The position numbers and the translations under genes were made by a program. From positions 1 through 10,280 of the forward strand of contig JAFGRR010000360.1 in the NCBI GenBank assembly GCA_016935035.1: a stretch of 10,280 nucleotides of DNA, read 5' to 3'. Origin of the DNA: Phycisphaerae bacterium. GTDB taxonomy: Bacteria; Planctomycetota; Phycisphaerae; UBA1845; Fen-1342. Positions 6,140-10,280 of the stretch are shown piece by piece. The notes under the pieces were generated by a model that was not told the DNA's origin, made no database searches, and saw only the letters and a program-made list of their open reading frames with translations. Every line of letters starts with the position of its first letter. Position 1 is the first letter of the stretch.

Positions 6140-8827
6140 TCAGTTCAGTCGCATGCGCACCTCAGAGCGGTCGGTCCCCTCGATCGGGCGAACCTGGAAG
6201 CCCAGCTTAGCCATGAGGCTTAGAAGGGCGGTATTGGTTGTCAGCGACTGTCCGACAACGACGTTCGTCCCGCGGCTCTTGCAGTAGTTAATCATCTTCT
6301 TCGTCAGGATCGTGCCGAGGCCGGTGCGTTTCAGGTCGGAGCGCACCATGACGGCGAAGTCGGCCACGGTGTTGTCCGGGTTCGTCATCGTCCGCACGAC
6401 GGCCAGTGTCTCGCTCAGGCCCCACTCGTCGGTAACCGTTGCTATGAACGCCATCTCGCGGTCATAGTCGATCTGCACGAGGCGCGCGATCTCCGACGGC
6501 GGAACGTCGCGCGTCACGCCGAGGAAACGAAACGCCAGATCCTCGGGGGTAATCCGCGAGACGAACTCCTCATGTGCCGGTTGATCCTCCGGCCGAATCG
6601 GCCGCAGCAAGACCTCACGTCCCGACTGCAGCGTAACCATCTCCTCGAGATCACGCGGGTAGGGGCGAATCGCCAGACGCTTGTGACCGCTGACCGTGGC
6701 GCGCCCGACACGGATACGCGCGTCCAGCGCCAGCACACCGCGATCGTCGGCGAACAGCGGATTGATATCCAGCTCCAGTACCTCGGGGCGGTCGACAATC
6801 AGTTGCGACACCTGAATCAGCGTCAGCAGGATCGCGTCCAGGTCGGCCGGTGGTCGATCGCGATAGCCCTTCAGCAACTTGAATACCTGTGTACGCGATA
6901 CCAGGTGACGCGCCAGGCTCATGTTCAGCGGCGGCAGCGCCACGGCGCGGTCGCCGATGATCTCGACCGCCGTTCCGCCGCGTCCGAACAGGATGACGGG
7001 CCCGAAAATCGAGTCGGTGGTCATGCCGATGATGAGCTCGTGCGCCGTAGGACGATTGGCCATGGCCTGCACGGTGAAGCCGGTCAGTGTGGCCTCCGGG
7101 CAGTGCTTGTGCGCGCGGGCATGCATGGCAATGGCGGCTGATTCGACTTCCTCCGCCGTGTCGAGACCCAGGACCACGCCGCCCACGTCCGATTTGTGCG
7201 TGATCTCGGGCGACAGGATCTTGATCGCCACGGGGAAGCCGATTTCGGCAGCCAGCCTGGCGGCTTCCTTGGGTGTTCCGGCCACGCGGGTCTCAACGAC
7301 TGGGATACCGTAGGCAGCCAGCACGCGCTTGGCTTCCGGCTCCGTCAGCAGTTCGCGTCCCTCTGCCAACGCCATGTCGATTACGCCGCGGGCAATCTCG
7401 GGTTCGGCTGTGAAGTCGGTTGGGGCCGAGGGTGGCACCTGTGTGAGGATCTCGAGGTTGCGGCGATAGCGCATCATGTGCATGAAAGCCCGCACAGCCT
7501 GCTCGGGCGTGTCATAGGTCGGGATTTCGGCGTCTGAGAAAACGCGTCGCGCGCGTCCCGCCGCCTCGCCGCCCAGCCAACTCGTCAAGATCGGGACTTC
7601 GCACTTGCAGATGGTGTCGATAATGCCGCGTGCGGTGTCCTCGGGCAGCGCGATGGCGCTTGGCGCGTTCATGACGAGGACGGCGTCAACATCCGGATCC
7701 GCGTCCAGCACACGCAGCGCCTCAATGTACTCGTGCGCTCCGGAGTCGCCGATCATGTCCACCGGGTTGCCGTGCGACCATGTTCCGGGCAACAGTGCGT
7801 TGAGCTTCGCAATCGTCTCGTCGGTGAGGCGTGCGAGTTGTCCGCCGCCGGCGATCAGTGCATCCGTCGCGATCACGCCCGGTCCGCCGCCGTTGGTCAG
7901 AATCGCCAGGCGCTCGCCGCGCAGCGGTCGCGAGCGCGCCAGCGTCTCGACCGCGTCAAACAGCTCATCAAGGTCGTTCACGCGCAGGATCCCCGCGCGC
8001 CGCAGGGCGGCGTCATAGACGTTGTCCGCGCCGGCCAGGGCCTCGGTATGCGAGGCGGCCGCCCGCGCGCCCTCCGGGTTGCGCCCGGCCTTGATCGCGA
8101 TCACCGGCTTGTTGCGTGCCGCGGCTCGCGCCGCCGACATGAACTTCCGCGCCTCGTTCGCGCCGATTGACTCCATGTAAAGCAGAATGGCCTTCGTCTC
8201 CGGCGCGCTGCCGAGATAGTCGAGCACGTCGCCGAAGTCGATGTCCGCGCAGTTGCCCAGCGACACGAAGTGCGAGAAGCCGATGCCGCGCGCCTTGGCC
8301 CAGTCCAGCGTCGCCGTGCAGAACCCGCCCGACTGCGATACGAATGCGATCGAGCCCGGCAGCGATGCGTCGGCGTGCGAGAAGGTCGCGTTTAACCCCA
8401 GCCCCGGCACCATCAACCCGACGCAGTTCGGCCCAAGCAGACGCATGACGTACGGGCGCGCCGCATCCAGCATCGCCTCTTGCACCGAGCGGCCGTCGCG
8501 GTGCTTCGCGGCAGTCAGGCCGGCGGTCACCAGGATCGTCGCGCGCGTGCCACGCCGACCAAGTTGTTCCACGAGGTCCGGGATCGTTGCCGGCGGCGTG
8601 CAGATGACCGCTAGATCGGGCGTTACCGGCAGGCTGGCCACATCGGGATAAGTCAACACGCCCGCCACCGCCGTGTATTTCGGGTTCACGGGCATGATCG
8701 GCCCCGCGAACGAGCCGCGCAGCACGTTTCGCATTATCGTGCCGCCGATGCTCTTGGGGTTCTGCGACGCGCCGATGATCGCGAGGGATTTCGGGCGAAA
8801 CAGTGAATCTAGATGCCTGACGCTCAT
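6140..8827 (-). CDS. ADP-forming acyl-CoA synthetase (acetate-CoA ligase type) fused to GNAT acetyltransferase
   Basis: An 895-residue cytoplasmic fusion, about the length of Salmonella Pat (886). Domains in order are: CoA-binding Rossmann domain (about 5-130, with GASQNPKSIGG and LGPNCVG at 131-137); succinyl-CoA ligase-like flavodoxin domain (about 150-290, SQSGG at 164-168, SHTEALAG at 259-266); a linking ligase domain (about 300-460); ATP-grasp (about 485-710, AIKILSPEITHKSDVGGV at 534-551, LDINPL at 686-691); and GNAT (about 735-893, acetyl-CoA-binding loop KRTGLG at 833-838). ADP-forming enzymes interconvert acyl-CoA, ADP and phosphate with acid, CoA and ATP. Pat-type fusions acetylate lysines, classically to silence acetyl-CoA synthetase. 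His260 in SHTEALAG and His544 in THKSDVGG correspond to the catalytic histidines of ADP-forming synthetases, so ligase activity may be retained, unlike Salmonella Pat, which lacks the phosphorylated His. The start at 8827 has GGAG seven bases upstream. Confidence 0.95.
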   Translation of the reverse strand: MSVRHLDSLFRPKSLAIIGASQNPKSIGGTIMRNVLRGSFAGPIMPVNPKYTAVAGVLTYPDVASLPVTPDLAVICTPPATIPDLVEQLGRRGTRATILVTAGLTAAKHRDGRSVQEAMLDAARPYVMRLLGPNCVGLMVPGLGLNATFSHADASLPGSIAFVSQSGGFCTATLDWAKARGIGFSHFVSLGNCADIDFGDVLDYLGSAPETKAILLYMESIGANEARKFMSAARAAARNKPVIAIKAGRNPEGARAAASHTEALAGADNVYDAALRRAGILRVNDLDELFDAVETLARSRPLRGERLAILTNGGGPGVIATDALIAGGGQLARLTDETIAKLNALLPGTWSHGNPVDMIGDSGAHEYIEALRVLDADPDVDAVLVMNAPSAIALPEDTARGIIDTICKCEVPILTSWLGGEAAGRARRVFSDAEIPTYDTPEQAVRAFMHMMRYRRNLEILTQVPPSAPTDFTAEPEIARGVIDMALAEGRELLTEPEAKRVLAAYGIPVVETRVAGTPKEAARLAAEIGFPVAIKILSPEITHKSDVGGVVLGLDTAEEVESAAIAMHARAHKHCPEATLTGFTVQAMANRPTAHELIIGMTTDSIFGPVILFGRGGTAVEIIGDRAVALPPLNMSLARHLVSRTQVFKLLKGYRDRPPADLDAILLTLIQVSQLIVDRPEVLELDINPLFADDRGVLALDARIRVGRATVSGHKRLAIRPYPRDLEEMVTLQSGREVLLRPIRPEDQPAHEEFVSRITPEDLAFRFLGVTRDVPPSEIARLVQIDYDREMAFIATVTDEWGLSETLAVVRTMTNPDNTVADFAVMVRSDLKRTGLGTILTKKMINYCKSRGTNVVVGQSLTTNTALLSLMAKLGFQVRPIEGTDRSEVRMRLN

Positions 8828-8834
8828 TCGTTGT

Positions 8835-8838
8835 CTCC
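8835..8838 (-). promoter_or_regulatory. Ribosome binding site of the acyl-CoA synthetase/GNAT gene
   Basis: GGAG on the minus strand lies 7 bases before the ATG at 8827. It supports this start, from which the protein begins at the normal family N-terminus (LDSLFRPKSLAIIGAS). Confidence 0.6.
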
Positions 8839-8848
8839 ATCCGTAGGA

Positions 8849-8867
8849 CGGGCAGTGTAGATGCCCG
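8849..8867 (-). promoter_or_regulatory. Small hairpin in the leader of the acyl-CoA synthetase/GNAT gene
   Basis: CGGGCA (8849-8854) pairs with TGCCCG (8862-8867) around a 7-base loop, ending about 20 bases before the start codon and 10 bases before its ribosome binding site. It could modulate translation, but a 6-bp GC-rich stem is not rare by chance in this DNA. Confidence 0.3.
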
Positions 8868-8907
8868 ACTGCGGCCTGCCAAGCCGGTTCGCGGCGTCGC
8901 GCGACTA

Positions 8908-8999
8908 TTCAGAATACTGAAGCAAGGCGACATAACAGGCTGTGTGGTAAGCACTTACTGGAATACTGCGCGTGGCCGTGCCCCGGTTCGGTAATACCG
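8908..8999. promoter_or_regulatory. Cluster of operator-like dyads in the divergent gap
   Basis: Three short perfect dyads lie between the divergent genes: TTCAG-AATA-CTGAA (8908-8921), GTAAG-CA-CTTAC (8947-8958) and CGGT-AAT-ACCG (8989-8999). The octamer GAATACTG also occurs twice in the same direction (8912-8919 and 8961-8968), 49 bases apart. The last dyad sits where the -35 element of the plus-strand promoter would be. These are plausible binding sites for dimeric regulators; no regulator family can be named from them. Confidence 0.35.
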
Positions 9000-9006
9000 G
9001 CGATCT

Positions 9007-9012
9007 TATAAT
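9007..9012 (+). promoter_or_regulatory. Candidate -10 box for the SPFH / ribbon-helix-helix unit
   Basis: TATAAT, a perfect sigma-70 -10 consensus, stands out in GC-rich surroundings 68 bases before the SPFH start. No good TTGACA lies at 16-18 bases; the CGGT-AAT-ACCG dyad occupies much of that interval, suggesting an activator-dependent or repressed promoter. A second candidate just downstream is TTGCAG (9012-9017) with extended -10 TGCTATCCT (9031-9039), spaced 16 bases. Confidence 0.4.
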
Positions 9013-9067
9013 TGCAGATTACTAGCGATGTGCTATCCTTATGATATCAATGACCACCTCGGTCTAC

Positions 9068-9074
9068 AAAGGAG
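9068..9074 (+). promoter_or_regulatory. Ribosome binding site of the SPFH gene
   Basis: AAAGGAG lies 6 bases before the ATG at 9081. It is a strong site and fixes the start, from which two membrane segments follow. Confidence 0.7.
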
Positions 9075-9080
9075 ACGGCC

Positions 9081-9977
9081 ATGTCAACCGAGTTTCAACG
9101 TAAGCCCACGAGCGGCTGGGCGATGCTCCCTGTGCTTCTCATCGCCTCCATCGGCGTCATCGCCTGGGGCATTCGCGTCATCAACACTCTGGCCAACTCG
9201 CGGCATCCCGCCGTCGGCGACATCGTGCTGCTTGTCGCGCTGGCGCTGGTGATGGTCGTCCTGATCATCCTGCTGTGCGGGTTCTTCACGTTGCAGCCGA
9301 ACCAGGCTTGTGTCTTGCTGCTCTTCGGTGCCTACAAAGGCACGGCGCGACAGCCCGGTTTCCACTGGGCCAATCCGTTCTACACCAAGCACAAGATCTC
9401 GCTGCGCACACGCAACTTCAACACCGACACGCTCAAGGTCAATGACCAGCGCGGCAACCCGGTCGACATAGCGGCGGTCGTCGTGTGGCGCGTTGAGGAC
9501 ACCGCGCAGGCGTCGTTCGATGTCGACGATTACGAGGACTATGTCCACGTGCAGAGTGAGTCCGCGTTGCGTCATCTGGCCAGCGCCTATCCATATGACA
9601 CGCACGAACAGGACGAGCTCTCGCTGCGCGGCAGCATGGATGAAGTGTCGGCGGCGTTGCAGCGTGAGTTGCAGGAACGGCTGAGCAAAGCGGGTGTCGT
9701 CGTTGAGGAGACGCGTCTGAGTCACCTGGCCTACGCCGCCGAGATCGCGGGCGCGATGCTTCGTCGCCAGCAGGCCGAGGCCGTGGTGGCCGCGAGAATT
9801 CGCATTGTCGAAGGTGCCGTAGGCATGGTCGAGACGGCCCTCGAACGGCTCCAGGAACACAACACCGTCGAGCTTGACGAAGATCGCAAGGCCGCGATGG
9901 TCAGCAACCTTCTGGTCGTGCTATGCGGTGAACAGGCCGCGCAGCCCGTGGTCAACACCGGCACGCTGTATTCATAG
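9081..9977 (+). CDS. SPFH (stomatin/prohibitin/flotillin) domain membrane protein
   Basis: A 298-residue protein. Two hydrophobic segments (about residues 13-35 and 46-69) are joined by a short loop containing NSRHPAVGD, so it is probably anchored by a hairpin in the cytoplasmic membrane. The SPFH domain follows at about 70-240 (FFTLQPNQACVLLLFGAYKG, then PGFHWANPFY, then VDIAAVVVWRVEDTAQASFDV). The end of the domain carries the usual Ala/Glu/Arg-rich coiled-coil-like stretch (about 220-270, AEIAGAMLRRQQAEAVVAARI). SPFH proteins form ring- or cage-like oligomers that organise membrane microdomains or hold proteases; the partner here is unknown. No NfeD-type protease is beside it, so it is not the usual stomatin-NfeD operon. 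Instead a ribbon-helix-helix gene follows 106 bases downstream on the same strand, an arrangement I recall from other bacterial genomes but could not verify. Confidence 0.93.
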   Translation: MSTEFQRKPTSGWAMLPVLLIASIGVIAWGIRVINTLANSRHPAVGDIVLLVALALVMVVLIILLCGFFTLQPNQACVLLLFGAYKGTARQPGFHWANPFYTKHKISLRTRNFNTDTLKVNDQRGNPVDIAAVVVWRVEDTAQASFDVDDYEDYVHVQSESALRHLASAYPYDTHEQDELSLRGSMDEVSAALQRELQERLSKAGVVVEETRLSHLAYAAEIAGAMLRRQQAEAVVAARIRIVEGAVGMVETALERLQEHNTVELDEDRKAAMVSNLLVVLCGEQAAQPVVNTGTLYS

Positions 9978-10004
9978 CTGATGCGGTCACGCGGCTGGCA
10001 CGCG

Positions 10005-10042
10005 GCTGCCGTCCGCGGCGTTCACAAGCCGCGGGCGGCAGC
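10005..10042 (+). promoter_or_regulatory. Strong 15-bp hairpin between SPFH and ribbon-helix-helix genes
   Basis: Positions 10005-10019 pair with 10028-10042 over 15 uninterrupted base pairs (one T-G wobble), loop GTTCACAA. Just upstream the decamer CACGCGGCTG is repeated (9988-9997 and 9999-10008), its second copy running into the stem. No T-run follows, so this is not a standard intrinsic terminator. It sits about 30 bases before the downstream ribosome binding site and could set the relative expression of the two genes by attenuation, RNA processing or stabilisation of the upstream message. Confidence 0.6.
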
Positions 10043-10072
10043 GCCGTGTCCGGTTCGTGACGCCCTGCGAAC

Positions 10073-10078
10073 AGGAGG
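10073..10078 (+). promoter_or_regulatory. Ribosome binding site of the ribbon-helix-helix gene
   Basis: AGGAGG, the full consensus, lies 5 bases before the ATG at 10084. It is the main evidence that this short frame, cut by the window end, is a real gene. Confidence 0.75.
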
Positions 10079-10083
10079 TACGC

Positions 10084-10280
10084 ATGGCGAGCAAAAAGAA
10101 AGCCGTGTTGCTCCGCATCCCGCCGGACCTTTGGGAACAGCTCAACGGCTGGGCCGAACAGGAACTGCGCAGCCTGAACGCCCAGATCGAATACGTGCTC
10201 CGCAACGCCGTCCGTAAGCGTACCGGTCAACGCGATAAGGAGGCACAGGGGGGGGCGGAGGGGCGAGGCGCCAGTCGGGA
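10084..10280 (+). CDS. Arc-like ribbon-helix-helix DNA-binding protein, 3'-truncated by the window edge
   Basis: The first 65 residues are visible and the frame is open to the last base. It begins MASKKKAVLLRIPPDLWEQL. Residues 7-12 form the predicted beta strand, followed by two helices at about 14-28 and 31-45 (LNAQIEYVLRNAVRKR), the Arc/MetJ/HicB-antitoxin ribbon-helix-helix pattern. Such proteins bind DNA as dimers, inserting the strand into the major groove. After residue 46 the sequence turns low-complexity (QGGAEGRGASR), which looks like a disordered tail. The gene lies 106 bases after the SPFH gene. No HicA-type toxin is visible, so a toxin-antitoxin role is not supported. A run of eight G bases (10248-10255) falls in the tail, where a one-base change would shift the frame, so the tail sequence is less certain than the domain. 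Confidence 0.8.
   Translation, partial: MASKKKAVLLRIPPDLWEQLNGWAEQELRSLNAQIEYVLRNAVRKRTGQRDKEAQGGAEGRGASR

Noticed and set aside
8013..8954. Open frame of 313 codons on the minus strand overlapping the start of the synthetase/GNAT gene
   Set aside because: Same strand but another frame; the overlapping gene has every expected domain motif. The product is Arg/Gly-rich and has no homology that I can recognise.
9028..9252. Short plus-strand frame starting ATG 9028 (MCYPYDIN...)
   Set aside because: It has no ribosome binding site, overlaps the SPFH gene in another frame and turns into low-quality Ser/Arg/Pro-rich sequence.
9084..9860. Open frame of 258 codons on the minus strand
   Set aside because: Antisense to the SPFH gene, which has a strong ribosome binding site and clear membrane and SPFH segments.
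10084..10280. HicB-type antitoxin of a toxin-antitoxin pair
   Set aside because: The fold fits ribbon-helix-helix proteins in general, but no toxin gene is visible upstream and the downstream side is outside the window.

Overview
The window is GC-rich, densely coded bacterial DNA. It holds six protein genes, two of them cut by the window edges. I find no rRNA, tRNA, CRISPR array, transposase or phage gene. The gene families (M90/MtfA-type peptidase, DUF3857-transglutaminase pair, ACD-GNAT fusion, SPFH plus ribbon-helix-helix pair) and the GC-rich dyads between genes resemble what I recall from Planctomycetota, but this assignment is an inference and the sequence does not prove it.

Layout. 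(1) Positions 2-1156 (+) are the C-terminal two thirds or so of a HyuB-type hydantoinase/oxoprolinase B subunit. It is followed closely by an MtfA-like M90 zinc peptidase (1176-1958, +). (2) A convergent gap (1959-2092) carries a compound palindromic element with a duplicated 13-mer. (3) On the minus strand, an exported DUF3857-transglutaminase protein with an intact Cys-His-Asp triad (3951-5942) overlaps by 8 bases a second, homologous exported protein (2093-3958) in which all three catalytic positions appear to be replaced. (4) The gap 5943-6139 contains two facing copies of a 26-base palindromic repeat, plus a third hairpin in the leader of the transglutaminase gene. (5) A large minus-strand gene (6140-8827) encodes a fusion of ADP-forming acyl-CoA synthetase and GNAT acetyltransferase with Pat-like architecture, but the phosphorylatable His motif is kept. 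(6) A divergent regulatory gap (8828-9080) holds several small dyads and a perfect TATAAT box. (7) A plus-strand unit encodes a two-helix membrane-anchored SPFH protein (9081-9977), then a strong 15-bp intergenic hairpin, then a small ribbon-helix-helix DNA-binding protein that runs off the end of the window (10084-10280).

How the genes work together: the two transglutaminase-fold proteins are almost certainly co-translated and probably act together in the periplasm or at the envelope. The SPFH and ribbon-helix-helix genes look like a functional pair linking a membrane scaffold to a DNA- or RNA-binding regulator. HyuB and the peptidase are adjacent, but no shared pathway is evident. No defence or mobile system is present. 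The most unusual items are the degenerate transglutaminase partner, the paired palindromic repeats, and the SPFH/ribbon-helix-helix unit with its intergenic hairpin.
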